DNA from: Nitrospirota bacterium
GTDB taxonomy: Bacteria > Nitrospirota > Thermodesulfovibrionia > UBA6902 > BMS3Bbin08
Direction of reading: 5' to 3'
DNA: 30,586 bases
Assembly: GCA_030637135.1 (NCBI GenBank)
Contig: DAOVVO010000003.1
Coordinates: 1 to 30,586 of the forward strand
Numbering within the stretch: the stretch's first letter is position 1; each line of letters begins with the position of its first letter. The translations under genes were made by a program, and so were the position numbers. Below, in pieces: positions 1 to 7,580 of the stretch. The notes below the pieces were generated by a model. That model ran no database searches and had not been told where the DNA came from. It saw nothing but the letters and a program-made list of their open reading frames with translations.

Positions 1-62
1 ATTAAAGAGGGAAAGTCCGCTTGATTTTGTCGATATAGATAGATAACGTATTAGGGCTTTTC

Positions 63-431
63 TTATGTTGACACCCGTATGACGGTCTTTACATTCCCTC
101 TTGGATTGAAATCCCCGATTACTTCGAGGGAACGCGGCTTGAGGAGCTTTTTTATGACGTCAAAGATTTTATTTGTGACAGCTTCATGGGAAAGAGATTC
201 ATTTCTGAATTTATTCAGATACAGTTTAAGGGATTTCAGCTCAACAATATATTTGTCAGGTATATAGTTGATTGTTATGGTTGCAAAGTCAGGGTAACCT
301 GAACGAGGGCAGAGGCAGGTGAATTCCGGAAAGTTAAGTTCGATGGAATAGTCCCTGTCAGGAGAAGGGTTACGCCACCTTTCAGGATGAGCCTTTAAAA
401 TTGCTTTTTCTCCGTATTTGGTTTTTTTCAT
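63..431 (-). CDS. queF: NADPH-dependent preQ0 reductase QueF (short, unimodular type)
   Basis: QueF reduces the nitrile of 7-cyano-7-deazaguanine (preQ0) to the aminomethyl group of preQ1 with NADPH, a cytosolic step in queuosine tRNA modification. The 122-aa length fits the short unimodular T-fold family. The family hallmark FTCLCPRSGYPDFA lies at residues 37-50: C41 is the expected nucleophile that forms the thioimide with preQ0, and D48 is the expected proton donor. The substrate/NADPH segment ELKSLKLYLNKFRNESLSHE (64-83) is intact, including the Glu and His expected to hold the base. The gene is last in a minus-strand run, 25 bp after the membrane protein gene at 457-1197, so it is probably co-transcribed with it and with the upstream kinase. 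No other queuosine gene is visible here. The identification is secure. Confidence 0.95.
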   Translation of the reverse strand: MKKTKYGEKAILKAHPERWRNPSPDRDYSIELNFPEFTCLCPRSGYPDFATITINYIPDKYIVELKSLKLYLNKFRNESLSHEAVTNKIFDVIKKLLKPRSLEVIGDFNPRGNVKTVIRVST

Positions 432-456
432 TTGAATAACTACCTTAGATAACCGG

Positions 457-1197
457 TCATTGTACTATCGGCGACGCTTTCTCGTCAAAAGGGTTTGTTC
501 TCATTGCAAGAGAGAAGAGATAAGGGTAATTATTTTTTAAATGTTCCATATAGTCTATCCATTCACGGACCAGTAATGTGTACGCCCTTTTTATATCAAT
601 GACAAGATGTTTGTAGTCTGTGTCAGGAAGATGTTTTATATCTTTCCGTACACTCAATTCTTCAGTCAGATGAAATACTGCCCACAGGAGGTCTGTAAAA
701 GATTCGTGTTCAAGCAGGTTGGGATTTTCGAGCAGGCGAACCAAAAAAACCCTTTTCTCAATGAGAAAGTTTCGTAAATATTCTAAATTGATGTTGCGGA
801 TTTCAACTTCATAAGAGAAATTCTTAAGATTTTTTCTCACTTTTGAGAATTCTTTCCCTGACCAACTGGTGTTAACAACGAGCTCTTTTTTAATGTTATT
901 CAATTCAGTGTCAAAGTCTGAAAGGTATGTTAACAGGCCCGTGCCCACTTCGCTGAAAAATGCCCCTATAATCATATTTAATTTTTCCAGCATGGAGCGT
1001 TTTTCTCGTACACTCAACAACCGATGTATAATGAGCGTAACCATCAAGACCTCAATAAAAACAAAAGCAATATCTCCTAACATATAAATAAAAATATGAT
1101 GGGGGTCTCTGAAAATAAGGAAATGGATGAAATAGACAAGAGCAGATAACACAAATAAGGTCAAGCCGAGGACAGTCTGCCAGTTAAGGAATCTCAT
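457..1197 (-). CDS. Two-helix membrane protein of unknown function
   Basis: I do not recognise a family. The 246-aa protein has two N-terminal membrane helices, roughly residues 8-29 and 36-60, joined by a very short turn. A charged, mainly helical cytoplasmic domain of about 185 residues follows. The first part of that domain (about 65-125) looks coiled-coil-like, and W, Y and H are scattered toward the C-terminus. No catalytic motif is visible. It lies 40 bp downstream of the hybrid histidine kinase and 25 bp upstream of queF on the same strand, so it may be an accessory to the kinase, but that is inference from position only. The downstream reading frame continues unbroken to its stop, and I see no damage. 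Confidence 0.7.
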   Translation of the reverse strand: MRFLNWQTVLGLTLFVLSALVYFIHFLIFRDPHHIFIYMLGDIAFVFIEVLMVTLIIHRLLSVREKRSMLEKLNMIIGAFFSEVGTGLLTYLSDFDTELNNIKKELVVNTSWSGKEFSKVRKNLKNFSYEVEIRNINLEYLRNFLIEKRVFLVRLLENPNLLEHESFTDLLWAVFHLTEELSVRKDIKHLPDTDYKHLVIDIKRAYTLLVREWIDYMEHLKNNYPYLFSLAMRTNPFDEKASPIVQ

Positions 1198-1237
1198 GAG
1201 TCGTCACACCTTTAAAAGCCTTTAAAATTCAAGAGAG

Positions 1238-3907
1238 TTACTGAATCCCTTTTATCACCTTGTAGAGCAGTTCACTCAAATCTTCGATTTCATATGGTTT
1301 GGTGATAACGCCGCTGAAACCATATTGCTTAAAGTCAGCCATTATAGGGTCATTCGAATAGCCACTTGAGACAATTGCTTTGACTTTCGGATTTATTTCA
1401 AGCATTTTTTTGATGGTCTCCTTGCCTCCCATGCCGCCGCGAATGGTCAGATCCATCATGACTACATCAAACGGTTGGTTTGATTCCTCAGCTTTTTTGT
1501 ACAGCTCAAGTGCTTCAGCACCGTCTTGAGCAATCTCAACCTTATAACCAATATGTTTGAGTATTTTACTGACTGTTTTTTGTATATTATCTTCATCTTC
1601 CATCAGCAATATTTTTCCTTCTCCCCTGAAGGTTTTATCCAGTTTCATTTTTTTGCCTGCAAGTGTCTCTTCGGAGGATGGCAGGTAAATGTAAAATGTT
1701 GTTCCGGCGCCTACCTCAGATTCTACGTCAATATACCCCCCGTGATTGCTGATAATGGAATAGGTAGTTGTAAGCCCGAGTCCGCTCCCGCTTTGTTTGG
1801 TTGTAAAGTAGGGGTCAAATATCTTTTTAATATGATTTCTTGGGATGCCGATACCCTTGTCTCTGATGATTATCTTTACATATTCTCCGTTTGGTAGTGG
1901 TAAACTACTCTGTCTATCATCTAAAATTACATTTTCCGCCTGCATGGAGATTATTCCGCCTTTTGGCATAGCCTGATTAGCATTAATAACCAGATTATTG
2001 AAAACCTGGCTTATTTGCCCCTCATCTATTTCTACGGCCCACAAGTCATCTGATATAGTAAATTCGCATTTGATATTGGAGCCTCTCAGGGCAAAGCTGG
2101 CAGAATCTTTTAATAATTCCGCAAGAGAAGATATTTTTTTAATCGGTATTCCGCCTTTTGAAAAGGTTAGCAACTGCTTTGTCAAATCCTTTGCATGCAG
2201 ACATGCTTTCTCAGCATCTGTTAAAATCTCACTTATGTGTTTTTTAGGATGAGACATCTTTGCAAGCGTGATATTACCAACAATAGTAGTTAAAATATTA
2301 TTAAAATCATGCGCGATACCACCGGCCAGAATTCCTACGGATTCCAGTTTTTCAATTTTCATGAGTTCTTCTTCCATTCTTTTAAGATCAGTAATGTCAC
2401 GGATTATTCCCTGGTATCCCAGAATATTCCCATTATTGTCCTGTCGCACAGTCGAGGTGAGCATGCAGACCATTTCTGTTCCGTCTTTTTTTCGCAATTT
2501 TACAGCATAGTCTCTGACAAATCCTATCTGCTCTATTGTCTGTGTGAACATGTCCCTATCATCAGGGTCAACATAGAAATCATTAATATTCAACCGTGTG
2601 ATTTCTTCTTTCGTATAACCAAAAAGGTCCAGTGCGGATTGATTGATGCCAACGAATTCTCCGTTTCGTAAGGTAATGTAAATTGCGTCTCTTGATTCTT
2701 CAAAAAGGAGACGGTATCTCTCTTCGCTTTCCCTCAGTGCTTCTTCGGCCTGCTTGCGTTCTGTAATATCCCTTGTGATTAATCTCACCCCGAGAAAGTT
2801 TTTATTCTTATCATACATTGCTGTTGAGTGGACAGCGACGTCCAATAGACCACCATTTCTTTTAATTATTTTTCCAGCATCAACAAATCCCACCCCTTCA
2901 CGTTTTATTTTTTTTAATTCATTTTTTAACTCATGCCATGTTTCAGGGGTGCATATTTCACTGATGTGTCTGCCAATAAGTTCTCCCTGGGAATAACCAA
3001 GTCGTTCACAGGCTTTGCTGTTTGAACAGATAATCAATTCATCTGTATCTATGGAGTGAATTATATCGGAAGAGCTCTCAACAATTTCCATATATCGCTG
3101 TTCAGATTCCTTTAACTGTTCTTTTAATATAACCTGTGCTTCTTGAAGTTTGCTCCTGATTTCCCAGTCGAAAATTTTAAGCATTCCAGCCATTGCCCAT
3201 GCAGAAATTATGGCACAGCCGGTGCGGAAAACCTGAACAGGTATTTTTAATGTTAATAAGAATGAATCTGTGTTAAGCCAGTTTGCAGGGAAGAAATTCC
3301 CCTTCGGAACAACAATTCCTCCCAAAATACCATATATTAAAAATGCACCCCCTGCACATAAGAAATACTTTTTTACTTTGAGAGTCTTCAGCATGTTTTT
3401 TTCAGAATTATAGTATCCCAAAAATCCAAAGCCGATCAGGAAACCCCCGGGAAGACCCAGAAGATATCTTGTCCATATGCTGCCTGTCTTCCAGAAGTCT
3501 GAAGATGTAAAGCCTGCGATAAGGATAAAAGCTACTAGTGTGGGCAGGAGCCAAAAACTGAGTAATTGAGAAAATTTTTTCCTCCAGTTGAATGATTTTG
3601 AAACACTCAGATTGAAAAGCTTCCTGCCGAACTCAAAGAGGGCAATATATGAAATAACAAGGATAAACCAGCGAGCTGTGTCAAGGACAGAGTTTCTGCC
3701 TTTAATTATAACCCACATATCTAAAAGTTCATTGAGTCCGTGAGTTATGCCAAAGGCAGCCAAAAGCCATAAAATATTTGCAATTTCAAGTTCACTTCCT
3801 TTTTTCGGCTGCACAAGGACCGTGATACCCATTGTTACAAATGCAAGCCCATAAATAAAAAATACGACATCTAAATTTTGATAAAACATCTGATGCATAA
3901 AATCCAT
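1238..3907 (-). CDS. Membrane-bound hybrid sensor histidine kinase (multi-TM, PAS-PAS-HisKA-HATPase-receiver)
   Basis: An 889-aa hybrid kinase. About seven hydrophobic segments occupy residues 10-250, forming a membrane sensor of unknown ligand. Two PAS domains follow (about 270-385 and 390-515), each closing with a PAC-type tail (GVRLITRDITERKQAEE; GYQGIIRDITDLKRMEEE). The H-box GGIAHDFNNILTT puts the phospho-acceptor at H533. The ATPase domain shows N-box NANQAMP, G1 DKGIGIP and G2 GSGLGLTTT. The C-terminal receiver (about 765-885) has an acidic pocket MEDED, phospho-acceptor D819 (MMDLTI) and Lys in ITKPY. The HDFNN H-box type is typical of NtrB/PAS-rich kinases of Desulfobacterota and Nitrospirota. 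A separate output regulator is not encoded next to it; the ORF-free 300 bp upstream is shared divergently with def. What it senses cannot be told from sequence. Confidence 0.93.
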   Translation of the reverse strand: MDFMHQMFYQNLDVVFFIYGLAFVTMGITVLVQPKKGSELEIANILWLLAAFGITHGLNELLDMWVIIKGRNSVLDTARWFILVISYIALFEFGRKLFNLSVSKSFNWRKKFSQLLSFWLLPTLVAFILIAGFTSSDFWKTGSIWTRYLLGLPGGFLIGFGFLGYYNSEKNMLKTLKVKKYFLCAGGAFLIYGILGGIVVPKGNFFPANWLNTDSFLLTLKIPVQVFRTGCAIISAWAMAGMLKIFDWEIRSKLQEAQVILKEQLKESEQRYMEIVESSSDIIHSIDTDELIICSNSKACERLGYSQGELIGRHISEICTPETWHELKNELKKIKREGVGFVDAGKIIKRNGGLLDVAVHSTAMYDKNKNFLGVRLITRDITERKQAEEALRESEERYRLLFEESRDAIYITLRNGEFVGINQSALDLFGYTKEEITRLNINDFYVDPDDRDMFTQTIEQIGFVRDYAVKLRKKDGTEMVCMLTSTVRQDNNGNILGYQGIIRDITDLKRMEEELMKIEKLESVGILAGGIAHDFNNILTTIVGNITLAKMSHPKKHISEILTDAEKACLHAKDLTKQLLTFSKGGIPIKKISSLAELLKDSASFALRGSNIKCEFTISDDLWAVEIDEGQISQVFNNLVINANQAMPKGGIISMQAENVILDDRQSSLPLPNGEYVKIIIRDKGIGIPRNHIKKIFDPYFTTKQSGSGLGLTTTYSIISNHGGYIDVESEVGAGTTFYIYLPSSEETLAGKKMKLDKTFRGEGKILLMEDEDNIQKTVSKILKHIGYKVEIAQDGAEALELYKKAEESNQPFDVVMMDLTIRGGMGGKETIKKMLEINPKVKAIVSSGYSNDPIMADFKQYGFSGVITKPYEIEDLSELLYKVIKGIQ

Positions 3908-4206
3908 GATTCGCGCCCCTTGATAATTCTTATAGACGGTTAAAAAAGATTTCCATTATTTTCTGATGCATGAAAAAAATAATAAAGCAAAGCATGCCCT
4001 GATTTTTGATTCAGTAAGATATCTTTTTATTATCTCATGTATAACAACCTTTATTATATAGTTTTATCATAGAATATATAAGAAATCCGTTACACCACAG
4101 AAATACAACTCTTTTCACCTCTGACATGGAGAATGACCATTTTTGAGAGGTTTGCCCTGACCGCTGTACTTGTCATTTTTACAAAAAATTGTTTAAATTA
4201 AAAATT
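3908..4206. promoter_or_regulatory. Divergent intergenic region between the kinase operon and def-fmt
   Basis: This 299-bp AT-rich spacer has no convincing gene and must contain the start signals for both outward-facing operons. A TATAAT-like hexamer lies on the minus strand in the stretch around 4045-4060, facing the kinase gene, but I see no matching -35 box, so the exact promoter is unresolved. A 22-codon ORF (ATG at 4133, stop at 4199-4201) ends just before def. It has no recognisable features and I do not call it a gene. Confidence 0.35.
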
Positions 4207-4707
4207 ATGGCTGTGCTTGAAATTAAAAAATATCCTGAGAAGATATTGAGGGAACAGAGCGAACCTGTTAAAGAATTCAATCCAGAGCTCCAGAAACTTA
4301 TTGACGATATGATAGAAACCATGTATTCAGCGCCTGGTATTGGTCTCGCAGCAAATCAGGTTGGAGTTTCCAAGCAAATTCTCGTTATTGATGTAAGCTC
4401 CCAAGATGAACAGTGTCCCTTGATTGTTCTTATAAATCCAAAAATAGTTCATGCAACAGGCGAAATAGCCATCGAGGAAGGTTGTCTCAGTGTTCCTGAT
4501 TATACAACCGTACTAAAGAGGAAAGAAGAAGTTAAGGTATCTGGACTTGACAGGCATGGGAAGCCTGTTGAAATAGAAAGTACAGGATTTTTAGCACGGG
4601 CGCTTCAACATGAGATTGACCACCTTAACGGTATTTTGCTAGTCGACAGGATAGGGCGTCTTAAGAAAGAATTATTCAGAAAGCGCTATAAGATCGTTGA
4701 GAAATAG
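4207..4707 (+). CDS. def: Peptide deformylase
   Basis: Removes the formyl group from the N-terminal formyl-Met of nascent proteins; a metallo-hydrolase acting at the ribosome. The three family motifs are intact: GIGLAANQ (residues 44-51), EGCLS (91-95, C93 a metal ligand) and HEIDH (135-139, two His ligands and the catalytic Glu). I chose the ATG at 4207, giving MAVLEIKKYP, because deformylases usually begin just before the conserved KYP segment. An in-frame TTG at 4189 would add six residues. Neither start has a clear Shine-Dalgarno. The 166-aa length is normal. It pairs with fmt, the enzyme that adds the formyl group, 39 bp downstream (measured from the def stop to the start I propose for fmt). 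The TAG stop at 4705-4707 is in the same frame as fmt. Confidence 0.96.
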   Translation: MAVLEIKKYPEKILREQSEPVKEFNPELQKLIDDMIETMYSAPGIGLAANQVGVSKQILVIDVSSQDEQCPLIVLINPKIVHATGEIAIEEGCLSVPDYTTVLKRKEEVKVSGLDRHGKPVEIESTGFLARALQHEIDHLNGILLVDRIGRLKKELFRKRYKIVEK

Positions 4708-4746
4708 TATCGGATATTTTCTCAGGGCACCAGAAAGGAGTCAATC

Positions 4747-5691
4747 ATCTCGACGAGTCATCGACTGAGGCTGGTTTTTTTTGGCACACCTGAATTTGCA
4801 GTTTTGCCGCTTAAAGAGTTGATACAATCAGAACATGAAGTGCTTGCAGTTGTAACACAGCCTGACAGGTACAGCGGAAGAGGAAGACATATTACAACGT
4901 GTCTCGTTAAACAGGAAGCACAGAGACACGGGCTGAAAATTTTTCAGCCTCAAAAAGTAAGAGACACAGCTTTTATTGAAAACTTACAATCACTGAAACC
5001 ATCACTTATCATAGTCGCGGCATATGGGCAGATTTTGCCCCGTGAGATAATACGTTTACCGGATTTAGGCTGTGTTAATATTCATGCTTCTCTGCTCCCT
5101 CAATATCGTGGTGCTGCACCAATAAATTGGGCTATAATTAATGGTGAAAGCACGACCGGCATAACCATAATGCATATGGATGAAGGCATGGACACCGGGC
5201 CTGTGTTGCTTCAGGAGAAGGTCAGGATACATGCTGAGGATACAGCAGGAAGTCTTTCTCAGAGACTTTCAAAAGTAGGCGCAACAGTTTTAAGACAGGC
5301 TTTGAGAGGTTTAGAAGAGGGGATTTTGAAGCCCGTGCCCCAGGCTGGTGATATATCATATGCCCCACTATTAAAAAAATCAGACGGGCTTATTCAATGG
5401 TCCTTGCCGGCAAAAAAAATATGTGATTTTATCAGGGGCATGAACCCGTGGCCGGCTGCTTTTCATTTTCTGGAGGGGCAGAGAATCAGAATATTGAAGG
5501 CGGTAATCGTCGAAGGGAAAGGAGCGCCAGGGGTTGTGTTAAAAGCCACGAAACATGAACTTTTGGTAGGTACCGGAGAACAGATACTTTCTATAATTGA
5601 TGTTCAGCCACCAGGGAAGCCGATTATGTCAGTTACAGCATTTCTCCAGGGAAGGAAGATTAAGCAAGGCACATGTTTTATGAAAGTCTGA
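4747..5691 (+). CDS. fmt: Methionyl-tRNA formyltransferase, apparent non-canonical start codon
   Basis: Transfers formyl from 10-formyl-THF to Met-tRNA(fMet) for translation initiation. Catalytic residues are visible in VNIHASLLPQYRGAAPI (Asn and His) and MDEGMDTGP (Asp), followed by a C-terminal OB-fold-like tRNA-binding part. The first ordinary start, TTG at 4804, would leave 295 aa and remove the conserved opening strand LRLVFFGTPEFAV. That strand is encoded in frame from about 4765. Between the def stop (4705-4707) and 4804 this frame has no ATG, GTG or TTG. A strong AAAGGAG at 4734-4740 sits 6 nt before an ATC at 4747. Starting there gives 314 aa, the normal family length, so I place the start at 4747. 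Alternatives are a sequencing error at 4749 (ATG to ATC), readthrough of the def TAG, or a shortened protein from 4804. The function is secure; the start is inferred. Confidence 0.9.
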   Translation: MSTSHRLRLVFFGTPEFAVLPLKELIQSEHEVLAVVTQPDRYSGRGRHITTCLVKQEAQRHGLKIFQPQKVRDTAFIENLQSLKPSLIIVAAYGQILPREIIRLPDLGCVNIHASLLPQYRGAAPINWAIINGESTTGITIMHMDEGMDTGPVLLQEKVRIHAEDTAGSLSQRLSKVGATVLRQALRGLEEGILKPVPQAGDISYAPLLKKSDGLIQWSLPAKKICDFIRGMNPWPAAFHFLEGQRIRILKAVIVEGKGAPGVVLKATKHELLVGTGEQILSIIDVQPPGKPIMSVTAFLQGRKIKQGTCFMKV

Positions 5692-5816
5692 TGAGCTGGG
5701 GGATTATGTCTGGAGATTGTTTGTCCCCTCCTGCTTCTCTTTGTGCGTGTTGTGATGGTAAAGAGAGGATGATGAGATTTAGTTTTCCTTTTGAAATGAT
5801 ACTTTTATTAGTGTAA
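5691..5816 (+). CDS. Possible 41-aa ORF overlapping the fmt stop
   Basis: An ATG overlaps the fmt TGA (TGATG) and opens 41 codons to TAA at 5814-5816. The peptide has four cysteines, three of them within a short CACC-containing stretch, and a hydrophobic C-terminus. There is no clear Shine-Dalgarno, but translational coupling to fmt would be possible. I do not recognise it. Related genomes often carry further genes (for example rsmB) between fmt and rpe, so this could also be a degenerate remnant or chance. Confidence 0.22.
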   Translation: MSWGIMSGDCLSPPASLCACCDGKERMMRFSFPFEMILLLV

Positions 5817-5825
5817 GCTTACATC

Positions 5826-6530
5826 ATGCAGGATAAGTTTTATAAATTTGTACTTTATGGGCTGGGTTTTATTGTGCTCTCTGGCATTTTGGTTTTATTG
5901 GTTTTTAAAATAATCAGTCTTGAGAAATCGGTTAAGGTTCCGATGATTATAGGCAAAAGCATTTCTGAGGCGACAGAACTTTTAGAAGAAAGAGGCCTTT
6001 TCCTGGGAGTAGAGGGCAAGGAGTATAATCTGGAAATACCTTCAGACTATATCATCAGCCAGAACAGGGCAGAGGGAGAAAAAATAAAAAAAGGAAGCAG
6101 CATTAAGGTATTTGTAAGCATGGGCAAGGCGATATTTAAAATACCTTACCTGGAGGGTAGTGATATTGATGATGTTGAACAAATACTTATGGAATTAGAT
6201 GTGAAAATTGGAAAAATCACCAGGGTACATTCTTATACCGTGAAAAAAGATATCGTTATTGCCCAGAGACCGCTGCCGGGTTTTTCCGAGGATAATACCG
6301 TTAATCTTCTTGTAAGTTCAGGACTCTACACTGTATCTTACAGGTGCCCCTCTTTTTTGAATATGACAATACATGAGGCACGAAAAAGTGCTACGATACT
6401 TGGACTGAGGCTCATAGAACATGATTCAGGCAGTGTGATAGTTTTTCAGAAACCAGAAGCAGGAACTATTATCACAAAAGGTGATGCCGTTGAGGTTACT
6501 CTTGGTCGGGGATGGGGATTGTGGTTTTAA
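5826..6530 (+). CDS. Membrane-anchored protein with three PASTA domains
   Basis: A 234-aa protein. A short cytoplasmic N-terminus is followed by one membrane helix (about residues 8-30) and three PASTA repeats in the periplasm, at about 36-100, 103-166 and 171-228. Each repeat shows the pattern VP..IG.S..EA...L, then an IISQ/VIAQ/IVFQ strand, P.AG and a closing V.V..G segment. PASTA domains bind uncrosslinked peptidoglycan or muropeptides in Ser/Thr kinases and PBPs, but no kinase or transpeptidase domain is attached here. The gene lies between fmt and rpe, an arrangement I associate with Nitrospirota and Desulfobacterota genomes. A role in the cell wall is inferred from the domains alone. 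The ATG at 5826 precedes the helix at the usual distance. Confidence 0.88.
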   Translation: MQDKFYKFVLYGLGFIVLSGILVLLVFKIISLEKSVKVPMIIGKSISEATELLEERGLFLGVEGKEYNLEIPSDYIISQNRAEGEKIKKGSSIKVFVSMGKAIFKIPYLEGSDIDDVEQILMELDVKIGKITRVHSYTVKKDIVIAQRPLPGFSEDNTVNLLVSSGLYTVSYRCPSFLNMTIHEARKSATILGLRLIEHDSGSVIVFQKPEAGTIITKGDAVEVTLGRGWGLWF

Positions 6531-6550
6531 AAAAATCCTGATTGTTTTGA

Positions 6551-6578
6551 TTGCTCAGATTAAAATATCAGGTATAAT
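6551..6578 (+). promoter_or_regulatory. Candidate sigma-70 promoter for rpe
   Basis: TTGCTC at 6551-6556 and a perfect TATAAT at 6573-6578 are separated by 16 bp, 22 bp before the rpe start. The -35 box is only half consensus. It is predicted by eye; rpe may also be read from the upstream fmt/PASTA transcript. Confidence 0.45.
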
Positions 6579-6599
6579 GAATAGCGTATTGGAGGGTTA

Positions 6600-7253
6600 A
6601 TGGTTAAAATTGCGCCGTCTATCTTGTCTGCAGATTTTTCTAAATTAGGTGATGAAATAAAAGAGGCTGAAGAGGCAGGGGCTGATTTGATACATGTTGA
6701 TATTATGGACGGTCATTTTGTGCCGAACATAACAATAGGACCTCCAGTTGTTAAGTCGATAAAAAAAGCTTCCACTCTGCCACTTGATGTACATCTTATG
6801 ATTGATGATCCTGATAGATATATCGATGCTTTTGCAAAAGCCGGTTCCGATATGATAACTATCCATGCAGAGGCATCGGTTCATTTGAACAGAAGTATCC
6901 ATTATATAAAGAACAATGGAGTAAAGGCAGCGGTTTCCCTTAATCCGGCAACTTCCCTGGACGTTCTTGATTTTATACTCTCCGAAGTTGATATGGTGCT
7001 GTTGATGTCTGTCAACCCGGGTTTTGGGGGTCAGGAGTTTATCCCGCAGACGCTTTATAAGATTAAACGGTTAAAGGATATAATTCGAGACAAAAAGTAT
7101 AACGTTGATATAGAAGTAGACGGTGGAATTAATACACATAATGCAGGAGATGTAATAAAAGCAGGTGCTGATATATTAGTCATGGGCAGTGCTTTTTTTC
7201 ATGCAGATAATTATGCAGAGGTAATAAAAGCCGTAAGAAAGCACATACAGTGA
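6600..7253 (+). CDS. rpe: Ribulose-phosphate 3-epimerase
   Basis: Interconverts ribulose-5-phosphate and xylulose-5-phosphate in the pentose phosphate / Calvin pathways; a cytosolic TIM barrel. Metal and catalytic residues are all visible: S10 in APSILSADF, H32 and D34 in HVDIMDGHFVPN, H65 in DVHLM, and D174 in EVDGGIN. The phosphate-binding loops VNPGFGGQ and VMGSAFF are intact. The length of 217 aa is standard. GGAGGG at 6591-6596 lies just before the ATG at 6600. This is the last gene before a 327-bp non-coding stretch, so it probably ends the def-fmt-PASTA-rpe unit. Confidence 0.97.
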   Translation: MVKIAPSILSADFSKLGDEIKEAEEAGADLIHVDIMDGHFVPNITIGPPVVKSIKKASTLPLDVHLMIDDPDRYIDAFAKAGSDMITIHAEASVHLNRSIHYIKNNGVKAAVSLNPATSLDVLDFILSEVDMVLLMSVNPGFGGQEFIPQTLYKIKRLKDIIRDKKYNVDIEVDGGINTHNAGDVIKAGADILVMGSAFFHADNYAEVIKAVRKHIQ

Positions 7254-7580
7254 ATTCTGCTTGACCATGTTAATCATGAGTTATAACAGTATATAAAAGG
7301 AATTAATTTTTCACTCGTTCTCGTCCTCAAAGCACCGTGACGCCTCGACCCTGGCTGATTCGCTCCGAGACAAGGAGTTTTTCGCTTGTCGGCACAAAAA
7401 ATGCTCAAAGTCAAATTCCTGTTAACACCGTTAGAAAGCCCCGCTGCCTGTCTGCCCTGCCTGCCGGCAGGCAGGCACGTTTAGAAGAGAGAAGGTCTTT
7501 TAACGGGTTTAACTATCAGGGATAGATAGTAGTTGCAAGATTGATATATGAAATATTTTGAAAATTAAAGAGGATAGGTT
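7254..7580. other. Intergenic region rpe-TPR, holds a repeat element
   Basis: A 327-bp spacer. I see no gene in it: the 62-codon frame at 7337-7525 runs through the repeat element and has no Shine-Dalgarno or family signature. The only structured part is the repeat element annotated at 7427-7512. Confidence 0.6.
7427..7512. repeat. Composite interspersed repeat, copy A, with GC-rich perfect palindrome
   Basis: The element opens with ACCGTTAGAAAGCCCCGCT (7427-7445) and closes with TCTTTTAACGGGTTTAAC (7495-7512). The two ends are inverted relatives of each other. Inside lies the 20-bp perfect palindrome CCTGCCTGCCGGCAGGCAGG at 7456-7475. The same opening and closing sequences border the larger element at 20862-21066, so the two are members of one family with different inserts. 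Confidence 0.7.

Noticed and set aside
4133..4201. 22-codon ORF just upstream of def
   Set aside because: Too short, no attenuator-like structure and no Shine-Dalgarno; considered as a leader peptide but nothing supports it.
7337..7525. 62-codon plus-strand ORF in the rpe-TPR spacer
   Set aside because: Translates the repeat element (GC-rich palindrome giving LPAGRQA-like text) and has no ribosome site.
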